From Catenulispora pinistramenti (GTDB lineage: Bacteria > Actinomycetota > Actinomycetes > Streptomycetales > Catenulisporaceae), in NCBI RefSeq assembly GCF_018274385.1, contig NZ_JAAFYZ010000005.1, positions 1 to 64,000 of the forward strand: DNA of 64,000 nucleotides, in the 5' to 3' direction. Below, one piece after another: positions 1-8,809 of the stretch. Under the pieces are notes generated by a model. The model was given only the letters and a program-made list of their open reading frames with translations, was not told the DNA's origin and searched no databases. The position numbers and the translations under genes are program-made. Numbering within the stretch: position 1 is the stretch's first letter; each line of letters begins with the position of its first letter.

Positions 1-48
1 CCCCAGCCCGAAACAGCCCACCTGAAACAACCCAGCCCGAAACCAGCC

Positions 49-3045
49 CTAATCCACCTCCCCCTCACCCATCTCAGCCCAAACAATCTTCCCCCGCTCC
101 GTAGGCCGCACCCCCCACCGCTGCGAAAGCTGAGCCACTATCAACAACCCGCGGTGCCGCTCGTCCATAGCCTGAGTGACCGCCGGCCGCGGGATCCGCC
201 CGTCGCAGTCGGCGACCTCCACCATCAGTCGCCCGGGGTGCGAGCGCAGCGCCAGTTGGCTGGTCGTCGCGGCGTGCTGGGTCGCGTTGGTGACCAGCTC
301 CGTTACTACCGACAGCACGTCGTCGGTGAGGTGGTTCAGGTCCCAGTCCTCCAGTGTCGCCGTCACGAACCGGCGTGCGGCCCGCGCCGCCATCGGGTCG
401 GGGTCCAGGTCCAGGGCCGCCTTGCGGATGCGGGTCGGGCGGGTTCGGACCATCAGCAGTGCCACGTCGTCGTGCTCGTCGCCGGACAGCATCGCGTGTA
501 GCAGGCGGTCGCAGGTGCGCTGGACTGTCTCCGCGCCGAGCGGGGCGGATGAGACTGCTGCTGAAGCTGCGGACGAGCCCGAGCCCGAACCCAAGCCTGA
601 ACCCGAGCCCGAACCCAAAGACGACGACAGCGCCAGCGCGCCCGGCACGTCGTCAGAGCGCACCAGCTCAGTGGCCAGCCGGTTCAGCCGTTCGGTCAGC
701 GGCGCGTTGTGGCACTCGACCAGCCCGTCGGTGTACAGCAGCAGCCTGCTGCCGCCGGCCAGGGGCTGGATCACCTCGTCGAACACCGCCTCCTCGATGC
801 CCAGCGGCATCCCGAGGTCGTCTTCCAGCAGGTGCGCCGTGCCCTCCGGGGTGATCAGCGCCGGCGGCATGTGGCCGGCGCTGGCCCAGGTCAGTACCTC
901 CTCGGCCGGGTCGTAGACCGCGTAGACGCAGGTCGCGATCTGTTCGGCGACGCCGTCGTCGCCGGCCGCGCCGAGGGCGCCGATGCCGGCCGGGTGGGTG
1001 CCGGTCGCGCTCAGTGTGCTCACCGCCGCCGAGCTGCTGGCCGCCGAGGCGGGCATGGTGCAGACCAGGCGGTTCAGCAGGTGCATGATCTGCCCCGGTG
1101 GCAGGTCCATCACCGCGTAGGCGCGGACCGCGGTGCGGAGCTGGCCCATGATCGCCGCGGCCTTGATGCCGCGGCCCATCACGTCCCCGATGACCAGCGC
1201 CACCCGGCCGCCGGACAGCGGGATCACGTCGAACCAGTCGCCGCCGACCTGGGTGCCCTGGGCGCCGGGCAGATACGTGAACGCGATCTCCAGCTCGGCC
1301 AGCTGCGGGGGATAGGCCGGCAGCAGCGAGTTCTGCAGCTCCACCGCGGTCTCGCGCTCCAGCCGGTACAGCCGCGCGTTGTCCATCGCCGAGGCCGCCT
1401 GGCCGGCGATGCCCTTGACGATCTGCTCGTCGCGCTCGGTGAACCGGTTCGGCTCGGAGTGGCCGAAGTACATCGAGCCCAGTACCGTGCCGCCGATCGT
1501 GGTGATCGGCAGCGCCAGGAACGACTTCACCGGCGGGTGGCCCGGCGGCAGGCCGTGGAACGGTGCGCGCTGGCCGTAGCGGGGGTCGGCGGTGACGTCG
1601 CCGGAGCGGATCGGCGCCGTGCCCGGGAACGCCGCCCCGACCAGCGAGGTCGGCCGGGGCATCGGCAGGTTCTCGAACCGCTCGACCGGGATCCTCCCGG
1701 CCAGCGCGAACCGGGTCTGGGCCTGGCCGTTGGTGGAGGTCAGGGTGTAGAAGCAGGACCCGAACTCGGCGTCGATCGCGGTGGTGGCGGCGTCGGTGGC
1801 GAGCTTGGCGATCTTGCGGGTGTCCAGCTCCCGGTGCAGCGACTGCCCGATCATGTAGAGCGTCTCGACGATCCGCGTTTCCTGCGTCAGCCTCCGCTGC
1901 GAGGCCCGCAGCTCGGCCTCGGCCGCCAGCGCGGCGGCGTTGCCGTCGCCGGGGACGGTGGGCACCGAGGAGGACGACGGCGGTGGCGCGGAGGCCTGCT
2001 GCGGCACCAGCGGCACCGGCGCCCGGTGTCCGTTGCCTGCGCCGTTGCTGTTGCCACCGCCACCGCCGGTACCGGTGCCGTTGGACCCCGCGGCCGCAGT
2101 CGGGGCCGGGCTCGCGCCGTTCCCGCCCGCCACGCCGTTCCCGGCCGCACCCGCCGCACCGGTGCTCCGCACGCCGTTCCCGGTCCCGTTGCTGGTGCCG
2201 TTCCCGTTACGGGCCCCGAACACCTGGTGCCCGACCGCCGGGGCAGAGGGGGCGAACAAGGGTGCTGCCAGCAGCGGCGTCAGCGCCAGCCGGATCGCCG
2301 CGGCCAGCGTCCGGAAGTGCGTCGCGGTCTCGGCCGGGATCCGGACCCGCGAATACAGCAACGCCGTGTACAGCGACGTGTTCCGCACCCCCGGCAGATC
2401 CGGGTGGTCCGGCCCGCCGGAGTCCAGCACCGCGCCCAGCGCGATCGCCGAGCGGATCTGGTAGTCGCGCACGAACTCCGGCGTCGGTACATAAGGGCTG
2501 CCCAGCGCCTCCGGCACGTGGAAGACGTCGAACCGGTCCCGCAGCCGCGCGTGCAGCCCGGCCGCCTCGTTGTTACCGTTCGCCCGCCCCGGCACCGGCT
2601 CAGCCGCCGGCTGCAGGCCCAGCAGCCGGTCCAGCAACGCCAGCGCCAGCGGCGCGCGCCGCACCACGTCCGAGGCCGACAGCGGGATCGCCTGGTGGTC
2701 CCGGCTGTTGCGGCGGTCCCCCCAGTGCGGGTGGTCGCCGGAGGTGGCCAGCAGCGTCAGATACGGCAGCCCGTCGTCGTTCGCGGCGGCGGCCGGGTCC
2801 CGGGTGGCGACGTAGGAGTGCAGATCGGGGGTGAGGCGGTCCCAGGTGACGGTGTGGAACATCCGGGCCAGCGCGAACGCCGGCCGGCCGGTCGCCGGAT
2901 CGGTGAAGGCGTGCCGCAGCCACTCCACGATGGCCGCCGAGCCTTCCTCCATGGTCGAGGCCCCGGCGGTGGCGGCCCGGAGCTCGCCGGAGGCGACGAC
3001 CATGTCGGTGACCGAGAAACCGGAGAGGTCGAACGCCGACGCCAT
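49..3045 (-). CDS. SpoIIE/RsbU-type PP2C phosphatase with GAF and HATPase domains
   Basis: Likely a partner-switching signalling protein: the PP2C domain would dephosphorylate a STAS anti-anti-sigma protein and the C-terminal RsbW-like domain would bind ATP and act on the same circuit. In the 998-residue product I see an unrecognised N-terminal region (about 265 residues), a Gly/Asn/Pro-rich linker (270-385), a GAF sensor domain (about 415-575), a PP2C domain (590-860) with metal motifs GGDWFD, IGDVMGRG, TDGLVE and DDVALL, and an HATPase_c domain (875-990) with N-box ELVTNATQHA. A Gly-Ser run sits inside the PP2C domain (DNA about 570-620). I start at the ATG at 3045, preceded by AGGACGG, rather than 19 codons upstream. 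No STAS or sigma gene is adjacent, so the target is unknown. Confidence 0.9.
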   Translation of the reverse strand: MASAFDLSGFSVTDMVVASGELRAATAGASTMEEGSAAIVEWLRHAFTDPATGRPAFALARMFHTVTWDRLTPDLHSYVATRDPAAAANDDGLPYLTLLATSGDHPHWGDRRNSRDHQAIPLSASDVVRRAPLALALLDRLLGLQPAAEPVPGRANGNNEAAGLHARLRDRFDVFHVPEALGSPYVPTPEFVRDYQIRSAIALGAVLDSGGPDHPDLPGVRNTSLYTALLYSRVRIPAETATHFRTLAAAIRLALTPLLAAPLFAPSAPAVGHQVFGARNGNGTSNGTGNGVRSTGAAGAAGNGVAGGNGASPAPTAAAGSNGTGTGGGGGNSNGAGNGHRAPVPLVPQQASAPPPSSSSVPTVPGDGNAAALAAEAELRASQRRLTQETRIVETLYMIGQSLHRELDTRKIAKLATDAATTAIDAEFGSCFYTLTSTNGQAQTRFALAGRIPVERFENLPMPRPTSLVGAAFPGTAPIRSGDVTADPRYGQRAPFHGLPPGHPPVKSFLALPITTIGGTVLGSMYFGHSEPNRFTERDEQIVKGIAGQAASAMDNARLYRLERETAVELQNSLLPAYPPQLAELEIAFTYLPGAQGTQVGGDWFDVIPLSGGRVALVIGDVMGRGIKAAAIMGQLRTAVRAYAVMDLPPGQIMHLLNRLVCTMPASAASSSAAVSTLSATGTHPAGIGALGAAGDDGVAEQIATCVYAVYDPAEEVLTWASAGHMPPALITPEGTAHLLEDDLGMPLGIEEAVFDEVIQPLAGGSRLLLYTDGLVECHNAPLTERLNRLATELVRSDDVPGALALSSSLGSGSGSGLGSGSGSSAASAAVSSAPLGAETVQRTCDRLLHAMLSGDEHDDVALLMVRTRPTRIRKAALDLDPDPMAARAARRFVTATLEDWDLNHLTDDVLSVVTELVTNATQHAATTSQLALRSHPGRLMVEVADCDGRIPRPAVTQAMDERHRGLLIVAQLSQRWGVRPTERGKIVWAEMGEGEVD

Positions 3046-3379
3046 TCCCGCCGTCCTGTGGGTGGTCCGTGCGGACCCCGGCGGGGGCCCAGACACAATC
3101 ATGCCGACACATCCTCACCGTGTGCGGTCGTTCGCCCCACCCGGCGCGGCGTTCCCGCTCGGTCGGGTGGCCGCTCCACCAGCGGCCCGGCCACGGACGT
3201 TGTGCCCCGTACCGGCTTCGGCGATAGCTTGTGCCCCCGATCGTGGCACCCGGCCGCGAAGAACACGGCAATGCCGGCCGAACTGTACCCGATGGAGGGA
3301 TGTACGGGGGCAGACATCGCGATAGCGGGCGAAACCGGATCAGAGGGCCGGGGAACGGACGAGGAGGGGTCGAGGCGCA
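3046..3379. other. Divergent intergenic region, little visible
   Basis: 334 bp between the divergent phosphatase and CBM2 genes. I see one short hairpin, GGCCGCT (3169-3175) with AGCGGCC (3181-3187), and the purine-rich ribosome binding site GAGGAGGGG before the GTG at 3380. No convincing promoter or small gene was recognised. Confidence 0.5.
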
Positions 3380-4024
3380 GTGGGTGAGCACACGACGGGA
3401 CTCGCGGAACGCTGGCGCGGACGCACCGTGCGGTGGGCCGTGATCGGGGCGCTGGCCGTGGCGGCCGGCTGCGCGGGGCTGCTGGTCCTGGGCCGGCTGG
3501 GCCCGGACCGGGACCGGGACGCGTCGTCGTCGGACTGCGGCGTGGTCTGCCAACCAGGTCCCAGGGCTCTGATCCCGGGCGCGCCGGGGACCGCCGGCCC
3601 GGGGCCGCGGACCAGCCGCACCCCGCCCGTGCAGCCGACTCCGTCGACCCCTGTGCCCGCCGCGACATCCTCCGCTCCCGTCTCAGCCTCCGCACTCGTG
3701 CAGTTCAAGGTAACCAGTCATTGGGACGACGGCTATCGCGCCGACGTCACGATCACCGATACCGGCCGGGCTCCGTTGGCCGGCTGGCACCTGACCTTCC
3801 ACGTCACCGGCGCGCGCCTGCACCAGCCCACGGACACCGGCGAGACCGCGATGGCCGGCGACGTGGTCAGCGTCACGCCGGCGGCCTGGCGGCAACCGCT
3901 GGCCGCCGGTGCCCAAGCGGTGTTCGGCCTGGGGTTCGACGGGGTCCTGGCCACGCCCGGGGGCTGCGTGTTCGACGGTGCGCCGTGTGCGATGCAGTAT
4001 GTGAACACGGTGCCAGGACAATGA
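3380..4024 (+). CDS. Membrane-anchored protein with C-terminal CBM2-like domain
   Basis: A 214-residue protein with a basic N-terminus, one hydrophobic segment (about residues 20-42), a Pro/Thr-rich extracellular spacer (about 60-105) and a C-terminal domain resembling the family 2 carbohydrate-binding module: the pattern WDDGYRADVTITDTG, then GWHLTF, then a closing region with Cys residues, matches the bacterial cellulose-binding fold. There is no catalytic domain, so it probably displays a carbohydrate-binding module on the cell surface, or is a diverged CBM2-fold sensor. The start is a GTG with a GAGGAGGGG ribosome binding site about ten bases upstream. Monocistronic, divergent from the phosphatase. 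Confidence 0.75.
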   Translation: MGEHTTGLAERWRGRTVRWAVIGALAVAAGCAGLLVLGRLGPDRDRDASSSDCGVVCQPGPRALIPGAPGTAGPGPRTSRTPPVQPTPSTPVPAATSSAPVSASALVQFKVTSHWDDGYRADVTITDTGRAPLAGWHLTFHVTGARLHQPTDTGETAMAGDVVSVTPAAWRQPLAAGAQAVFGLGFDGVLATPGGCVFDGAPCAMQYVNTVPGQ

Positions 4025-4165
4025 TTCCGCAGCTCGCCGGAATGTCAAACCACTGACAAAGTTGAGGCTGCCGGGGTTGGTGGGGTTCGCCAGGGCGACG
4101 GTGCGAGGTCAGGGGCTTGAGCCGGGCCTGAGGCGGGTTTGAGCCAGGGTTTGAGCGGGGCCTGA

Positions 4166-4188
4166 GGCGGGCCCGGTCCGAGCCCGCC
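4166..4188. terminator. Hairpin between convergent genes
   Basis: GGCGGGC (4166-4172) pairs with GCCCGCC (4182-4188) across a nine-base loop, in the gap between the convergent genes ending at 4024 and 4237. It may stop transcription from both sides. No T tract follows, as is usual in GC-rich actinobacteria. Confidence 0.5.
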
Positions 4189-4198
4189 CCAGCCGCCC

Positions 4199-4240
4199 GC
4201 TCAGGCTCCTGCTCAGGCTCCTGCTCAGGCTCCTGCTCAG
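4199..4240. repeat. 12-bp tandem repeat over a stop codon
   Basis: Three and a half copies of GCTCAGGCTCCT run directly into the stop codon (TCA at 4237-4239 on the plus strand) of the minus-strand gene. Each unit carries its own TCA, so the stop triplet is repeated downstream. Confidence 0.9.
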
Positions 4241-4935
4241 TGTCGTCCGAGGCCGAGCACCGTCCCGGTCACGGTCCCAAGCGTCCCGAGAACCCCGCTC
4301 AGCAGGCCGCCGAGACCGCCGTCACCGCCGCCGCTGCCACCGCTACCACCGCCGCCGCCCTCGCCGGGCTGCGACGGGGTGGTGGTCGGCGGGGCCGGCG
4401 AGGTCGGCGTGCTGACCGGGGTGGTCGGCGTCGAGGTCGGCACGCTGGTCGGAGCACCGGTAGGAGCGCCACTGGGCAGGCCGCTCGTCGGCGGATCGGT
4501 CGGCCGGGAGCGCAGCACCGGCGGGGGCGTCGTCGAGCCCTGCGTCGGCAGCGGCGTGCTGACCGGCTCGAAGCCGCGCGTCGGGGCGGCGTGCGTGGGT
4601 TGGTACTGTATGCGCGGGTTCGTCGCGACGTCCGTGGGGGTCACCGACCCCGTCGCGTCCGGGGACGCCGGGTCCGCGACGTCCGACACCGGCGTGTCGC
4701 CGGTCACCACCACCGCCGGGCCCGCGCCCGCGGCGGCCCCGGCCGAAGCCGGCGCGGTCTGGGTCGTCCCGGCCGCGGCGGGCGTCCCCCCGGTGTGCAT
4801 CACGGTGGCCACCGCGGTCACCGCCCCGATGCCCGCGGCACCGCCCAGCAGCGTCTCAGCGGCCTTGCGTATCGGACCGGGTTTCCTGTGCCGGGTCGTC
4901 ACGCGCCCCCACCTCCCCATCTGCGCCGCACCCAC
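4237..4935 (-). CDS. Low-complexity exported or membrane protein, unknown
   Basis: I do not recognise a family. The 232-residue product starts with a basic stretch (residues 9-25, many Arg/Lys) and one hydrophobic helix (about 28-48) that could be a signal anchor. The rest is Ala/Thr/Pro/Ser-rich, typical of a cell-wall-spanning stalk. The C-terminal 45 residues are Gly-rich followed by LLSGVLGTLGTVTGTVLGLG, an amphipathic or weakly hydrophobic tail. There is no LPXTG signal and no Cys. An internal start at the ATG for MGRWGRV is possible. Codon use looks native. It lies next to the chaplin gene on the same strand, suggesting a surface role, but this is inference. Confidence 0.6.
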   Translation of the reverse strand: MGAAQMGRWGRVTTRHRKPGPIRKAAETLLGGAAGIGAVTAVATVMHTGGTPAAAGTTQTAPASAGAAAGAGPAVVVTGDTPVSDVADPASPDATGSVTPTDVATNPRIQYQPTHAAPTRGFEPVSTPLPTQGSTTPPPVLRSRPTDPPTSGLPSGAPTGAPTSVPTSTPTTPVSTPTSPAPPTTTPSQPGEGGGGGSGGSGGGDGGLGGLLSGVLGTLGTVTGTVLGLGRH

Positions 4936-4948
4936 CGGGGGCTGCGGA

Positions 4949-4972
4949 TCTGACAGTCAGTGTGCTGTCAGA
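4949..4972. promoter_or_regulatory. Inverted repeat upstream of the surface-protein gene
   Basis: TCTGACAG (4949-4956) and CTGTCAGA (4965-4972) form a perfect eight-base inverted repeat with an eight-base spacer, 14 bases upstream of the start at 4935. It could be an operator or a leader hairpin; nothing in the sequence decides between these. Confidence 0.45.
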
Positions 4973-5132
4973 CGCGGGGCGTGCGCGCCGGGCCAACCCC
5001 GCTTTCCCCCGAAAGAGCGATCAAAAGACCCCGGAAAGTCCGGGTCCAGACGCCGCTTGCCGAACCCGGTGGCCGGACCCGGGGGAGCGGTGCACAATGT
5101 GCGCCCGCACCCTTCCGGGCTCGGATCTCGCA

Positions 5133-5182
5133 GCGTTCGTCAGCGTTTGTCAGTGTCCGTCGGCGCTCGTCAGCGTTCGTCA
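5133..5182. repeat. 10-bp tandem repeat ending in the chaplin stop codon
   Basis: Five units of about GCGTTCGTCA (5133, 5143, 5153, 5163, 5173). The last three bases of the last unit are the chaplin stop codon on the minus strand, and most units copy that TCA. Confidence 0.9.
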
Positions 5183-5752
5183 GCTGTTGACGCAGCGGTT
5201 GTCGTCCGCGCCGGTGCCGAAGGCACCCACCACGAACGCGTCGCCGCACGCCTGGATCGGCGCGTTCACCGAGGCCTGCACCACGTCGCCGGACACCGCG
5301 CCCGGGTCGTCCGCGGTGGCACCCACGGCCGTCGCCGAGGTGTGCACGTCGTCGCAGGAGTTCCCCTCGGCCTCGGTCCGGACGCCGGCCACCGCGCCGG
5401 TCAGGCCGCAGCCCTGCACCGGGGCGTCCAGCGCGCCGCCGACCACGTCGCCGGAGACCGCGCCCGGGTCGTCCGCGGCCGCGCCGCGGATCGAGGCGTG
5501 GTTGTCCCAGGTGGTGCAGCGGTTGTCGAGCACGTCCTGCAGCGCGGCCCCGGCACCGCCGGCGTCCCCGCACACCTGCACCGGCACGTCGCCCGCGCCC
5601 TGCGCCACGTTGCCGGCCGCCAGCCCCGGGCTGTCGGCGGCCACGCCCTCGGTGCCGGCCGAGTCGGCCGCCGCGGCGACGCCCGCGCCGGAGACCATCA
5701 TCGAGCCCGCGGCCAGCGAGAGCAGCAGACCCTTCTTCACGAACCCGTGCAT
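5180..5752 (-). CDS. Chaplin-family secreted protein with three chaplin domains
   Basis: Predicted amyloid-forming surface protein that would lower surface tension and coat aerial structures. The 190-residue product has a Sec signal peptide (residues 1-28, ending AAAA) and three chaplin-like domains of about 40 residues, at about 40-80, 92-132 and 147-190. Each has the chaplin hallmarks: an opening (S/D)PG, GN/GD-VV, (A/V)P(V/I)Q and a pair of Cys spaced about 17-19 residues apart. Streptomyces short chaplins have one domain; the long ones have two plus an LPXTG sorting signal. Three domains without any sorting signal or C-terminal membrane segment is atypical. Start ATG at 5752 has ribosome binding site AAGGAA. 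No rodlin is nearby. Confidence 0.85.
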   Translation of the reverse strand: MHGFVKKGLLLSLAAGSMMVSGAGVAAAADSAGTEGVAADSPGLAAGNVAQGAGDVPVQVCGDAGGAGAALQDVLDNRCTTWDNHASIRGAAADDPGAVSGDVVGGALDAPVQGCGLTGAVAGVRTEAEGNSCDDVHTSATAVGATADDPGAVSGDVVQASVNAPIQACGDAFVVGAFGTGADDNRCVNS

Positions 5753-5904
5753 GGGTGTTCCTTGAGGATCGACGAAAGGGGGCGTCCACGCGCCCCCTCG
5801 GTGATCGAGAACGAACCTCCACGCCGGGGGTTGCGGGGTGTGGCGCGCCGGGGGCCCGGATGTCAGCCATCCGGGCCAGTCGGCCGACCATCACACCGGT
5901 GCCC

Positions 5905-5985
5905 TGCGAAATACCGCCCGCGGCTACCGCTTGCGAAGTACCGCCTGCGGCTACGGCTTGCGAAATACCGCGTGCCGCTACCGCC
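5905..5985. repeat. 27-bp tandem repeat, three copies
   Basis: Units start at 5905, 5932 and 5959 (each opens TGCGAARTACCG and contains GCTACSGC). A partial unit follows and the run ends at the stop codon (CTA at 5991) of the minus-strand LLM gene. Every unit contains a CTA in similar surroundings. Confidence 0.9.
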
Positions 5986-5990
5986 CGCGA

Positions 5991-6980
5991 CTACCGCGTC
6001 AGCTTCGGCAGCACCTCGCGCCCGAACGCCTCGATCCACTCGGCCTGGTTCCGCCCCACGTTGTGCAGGTAGATCCGGTCCACCCCGAGGTCCAGGAAGG
6101 CCTGGATGGAGGCGCGGTGCACGTCGGGGTCGGAGGAGATGACCATCCGGCCGTCGAAGTCCTCCGGCCGCACCAGCTTGGCCATCTGCTCGAAGTCGAA
6201 CGGCGAGCGGATGTCCTGCTTGGGGAACTTCATGCCGCCGTTGGGCCACTCGGTCACCGCGTTGGCCAGCGCCTCCTCGTCGGTCGGCGCCCAGGACAGG
6301 TGCAGCTGCAGGATCTTCGGCATGGTGTCCGGGTCCTTGCCGGCCTTGCGCGCGCCGGCGGCGAAGTTCTCGAACACCCCGGCGACCTTGGAGTGCGCCG
6401 CACCCGGGGTGATGATCCCGTCGCACAGCTCGCCGGTCTTGCGCGAGGTGTAGGGGCCGGCGGCGGCGATGTAGATCGGCGGCGGGGCGGCGGGCATCGT
6501 CCACAGCCGGGTGGTCTCCAGCGTGAAGTACTTGCCGGAGTGCTTCACGTCCTTGCCGGTGAACAGCTTGTTGATCACCTCGACGGCCTCGAACATCATC
6601 GCCACCCGGGTCGGCGCCTCGGGCCAGTACCCGCCGATGATGTGCTCGTTCAGGGCCTCCCCGGACCCCAGGCCCAGCCAGTGCCGCCCGGGGTACATGG
6701 CCTCCAGCGTCGCCGAGGCCTGAGCCACCATCGCCGGGTGCATCCGGAAGGACGGACAGGTCACCCCGGGCCCGAGGTCCGTCGTGGTGCGCTCGCCCAT
6801 GGCGGTCAGCACGTTCCACACGAACGGCGCGTTGCCCTGCTGCGGCACCCAGGGCTGGAAGTGGTCGGCGGCCATGGTGCCGGTGAAGCCGTGCTGTTCG
6901 GCCAGCGCCGAGTAGTCCGTGACCTCGATCGGCCCGAACTGCTCCAACATGGCCGCGTAACCGATGTGCGGTGCGCTCAC
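5991..6980 (-). CDS. F420-dependent LLM-class oxidoreductase (G6PD-like family)
   Basis: A bacterial-luciferase-like TIM-barrel enzyme that uses coenzyme F420. The 329-residue length, the opening GYAAMLEQFGP, the segment AADHFQPW (about residues 38-45), LGLGSGEALNEHI (about 111-123) and MFEAVEVI match the F420-dependent glucose-6-phosphate dehydrogenase-related family. Whether the substrate is glucose 6-phosphate cannot be told; many members are paralogues of unknown substrate, and no fgd neighbourhood is present. Start is a GTG at 6980. It is divergent from the gene at 7136, with a ten-base palindrome between them. Confidence 0.88.
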   Translation of the reverse strand: MSAPHIGYAAMLEQFGPIEVTDYSALAEQHGFTGTMAADHFQPWVPQQGNAPFVWNVLTAMGERTTTDLGPGVTCPSFRMHPAMVAQASATLEAMYPGRHWLGLGSGEALNEHIIGGYWPEAPTRVAMMFEAVEVINKLFTGKDVKHSGKYFTLETTRLWTMPAAPPPIYIAAAGPYTSRKTGELCDGIITPGAAHSKVAGVFENFAAGARKAGKDPDTMPKILQLHLSWAPTDEEALANAVTEWPNGGMKFPKQDIRSPFDFEQMAKLVRPEDFDGRMVISSDPDVHRASIQAFLDLGVDRIYLHNVGRNQAEWIEAFGREVLPKLTR

Positions 6981-7003
6981 GACTAGGGCTCTCCCAACTG
7001 AAC

Positions 7004-7013
7004 TGAATATTCA
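7004..7013. promoter_or_regulatory. TGAATATTCA palindrome in a divergent promoter region
   Basis: A perfect ten-base palindrome in an unusually AT-rich patch between the LLM gene (start 6980) and the gene at 7136. It is placed as an operator would be, but no dedicated regulator is adjacent. Confidence 0.4.
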
Positions 7014-7135
7014 CTGTTGCTATAGCCGACCTTAGAGCCGGACCCCGCACCTGTCGTGCGCATCGGCTGTGGGATGCGGCACGCGTGGCCGGAACGTTCA
7101 AGACCGCCCAGGTGGCCGTGGGTAGCGTCGGCGGC

Positions 7136-8122
7136 ATGAACCAGAACGAATCTGAGAAGGCATCCGAGAACGCACCCGAGAACGCATCTGTATTGGAGCG
7201 AGCCGCGGCGTTCCTGTGGGCTTCCGGGCGCGTCTTGGAACAGCGGCGCTTCGAGGTGTTGTTCGGCACCGCGCAGGACGGCACTGCGCACGATGGTGCG
7301 GCGCCGGACGGCTCCGGCCTGGCCGCCGCCCTGGCGGCCTATCGCACCCCGGACGGCGGCTACGCGTACGGGCTCGAACCCGATGTCCGCGGCCCGGCCC
7401 CGCAGCCACTGGTCGTCGCGACCGCCCTGACCGTCCTGGAGGACGCCGGCCGCCTCGACGCCACGACCGTGCCCCCGATCCTGGACTGGCTGACCACGGT
7501 CGCCACCCCCGAAGGCGGCGTCCCGGCGATCCTGCCGACCCTGGCCGCCTACCCGCGGCCCCCGTGGCTCCCGGTCAGCGACCACCCCGCCGCCGACCTC
7601 CTCGCGACCGGCCAGATCCTGGCCCCGGCGCTACGCAGCGGAGTGACCCACCCCTGGATCCCCGCCGCCCTGGCCTTCGCCCGCCGCGAAGTCGAGGCGC
7701 TGGAACAGACCCATCCCTACGGCGTCGAGGCGGCACTGCTGTTCCTCGACGCCGCACCCGATCGCGCCTGGGCCGCCGCACAGGCCGACCGCATCGGCAA
7801 GCTGGTCCGCGAGCAACGCACAGTCCTGCTCGACCCCGCCCATCCCGAACAAGCGGTCATTCCCCCCGGCTACGCACCCGGCGAGCACCACTACCCGCAC
7901 GACTACGCCCCGGCGCCCGACACGCTGGCCCGGGCGTGGTTCACCGACGAGGAGATGCGCCGCAGCCTGGACCACCTGGCCGCATCGCAGGACCCGGACG
8001 GGGGCTGGCCGATGAACTGGGCGAAGTGGTCGCCGAGCACGGAGTTGGAGGCGCGGCCTCTGGTGACGCTCAAGGCGCTGCGGACGCTGCGGGCTTATGG
8101 GCGGTTGCGCACGTGCCGGTGA
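7136..8122 (+). CDS. Unknown protein with prenyltransferase/terpenoid-cyclase-like repeats
   Basis: Not assigned to a named family. The product (328 residues from ATG 7136) is Ala-rich and helical, with repeated segments of the type TPDGGYAYG, TPEGGVPA and DPDGGWPMNW. This Gly-Gly-aromatic pattern is typical of alpha/alpha-barrel repeats of squalene cyclases and prenyltransferase beta subunits. The catalytic DXDD of cyclases is absent, so an enzyme of that class is not supported. A GTG 17 codons upstream is possible. Its 3' end overlaps the convergent GNAT gene by 28 bp. Confidence 0.65.
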   Translation: MNQNESEKASENAPENASVLERAAAFLWASGRVLEQRRFEVLFGTAQDGTAHDGAAPDGSGLAAALAAYRTPDGGYAYGLEPDVRGPAPQPLVVATALTVLEDAGRLDATTVPPILDWLTTVATPEGGVPAILPTLAAYPRPPWLPVSDHPAADLLATGQILAPALRSGVTHPWIPAALAFARREVEALEQTHPYGVEAALLFLDAAPDRAWAAAQADRIGKLVREQRTVLLDPAHPEQAVIPPGYAPGEHHYPHDYAPAPDTLARAWFTDEEMRRSLDHLAASQDPDGGWPMNWAKWSPSTELEARPLVTLKALRTLRAYGRLRTCR

Positions 8123-8643
8123 CCTTCGTCCGGGAACTGCGGCGGCTGGGCCGGAATCGTCGCGATGAGGGCGTAGCCGCACTTCTCGGCGACCCGACAT
8201 GAGGCAGCGTTCCCGACACTGTGAACGAGTTCCACCACCTCGGCCGGCACCAGGTCCTGAGGCCCGAACAGCCAGTCGCTGACCCGCTGGACGCACCTCG
8301 ACGCGATGCCCCGGCCCCGCGCGTCGGCGAGCGTCCAGTACCCGACACTGGTCTGGCTTCCGGCAGCCGTGTCGGCCCCCTTCACCACGAAATGGCCGAC
8401 CACCCGCCCACGCTCCTCGATCGCGAAGCCCAGCCGGCTGCCGTCCGCCCACCGCCGGGCCTGCCGCTCCAGCCACACCCGCGCCTCGGCCTCGCTGTCG
8501 ACCAGCACCGAAAGCCAGCGGCGCATCGCCGGATCCTGGTAGGCGGCGACGACGGTCGGGAGGTCGGATTCGCGCCAGGGGCGTAGAAGCAGGGCCGGCG
8601 CGTCAGGGGTCGGATCCACGCTGAGGGTGAGAGTCATGGCCAT
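8095..8643 (-). CDS. GNAT family N-acetyltransferase
   Basis: Predicted acetyl-CoA-dependent acyltransferase of the RimJ/RimL-like type. From ATG 8643 (182 residues) the protein opens with LLLRPWRESDLPTVVAAY, has the central strand RLGFAIEERGRVVGH, and the acetyl-CoA loop DARGRGIASRCVQ, followed by NAASCRVAEKCGY, all typical of GNAT_3 proteins. Substrate unknown. A second ATG at 8637 is equally possible. The reading frame stays open upstream but that part is Arg/Pro-rich repeat DNA and not protein-like. Converges on and overlaps the gene ending at 8122. Confidence 0.85.
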   Translation of the reverse strand: MAMTLTLSVDPTPDAPALLLRPWRESDLPTVVAAYQDPAMRRWLSVLVDSEAEARVWLERQARRWADGSRLGFAIEERGRVVGHFVVKGADTAAGSQTSVGYWTLADARGRGIASRCVQRVSDWLFGPQDLVPAEVVELVHSVGNAASCRVAEKCGYALIATIPAQPPQFPDEGHRHVRNRP

Positions 8644-8710
8644 GGCGACAAGCCAAGCGCATCTCGGGCGCCAATGTGTTCGGTCGGCGCTGCTGCCTAC
8701 TGGGCTGGCT

Positions 8711-8806
8711 GTGACCGGCGCGACCCGGCACGACCCGGCGCGACCGGCGTGACCCGGCTGGACCGGCGCCCGACCTGGTGTGACCCGGCGCGACCGGCGC
8801 CCGACC
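8711..8806. repeat. Degenerate CCGGCGCGAC tandem repeat
   Basis: About nine irregular copies of a 9-11 base unit around ACCCGGCGCG fill the gap between the AraC stop region and the start of the GNAT gene. Copy length varies, so this is a decayed slippage tract. No gene is visible in 8644-8904. Confidence 0.75.
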
Positions 8807-8809
8807 CCT

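Noticed and set aside
1-48. CAGCCCGAAAC repeats at the left edge as a feature
   Set aside because: Too short and cut by the window edge to interpret, though they lie beside the phosphatase stop and may be another stop-linked repeat.
709-3387. Long plus-strand open frame of 892 codons opposite the phosphatase gene
   Set aside because: It is an Arg/Gly/Val-rich antisense shadow of a strongly conserved gene; no motif, no ribosome binding site.
5905-5985. Possible CRISPR-like array
   Set aside because: Units are directly adjacent, without spacers, and no cas gene is present.
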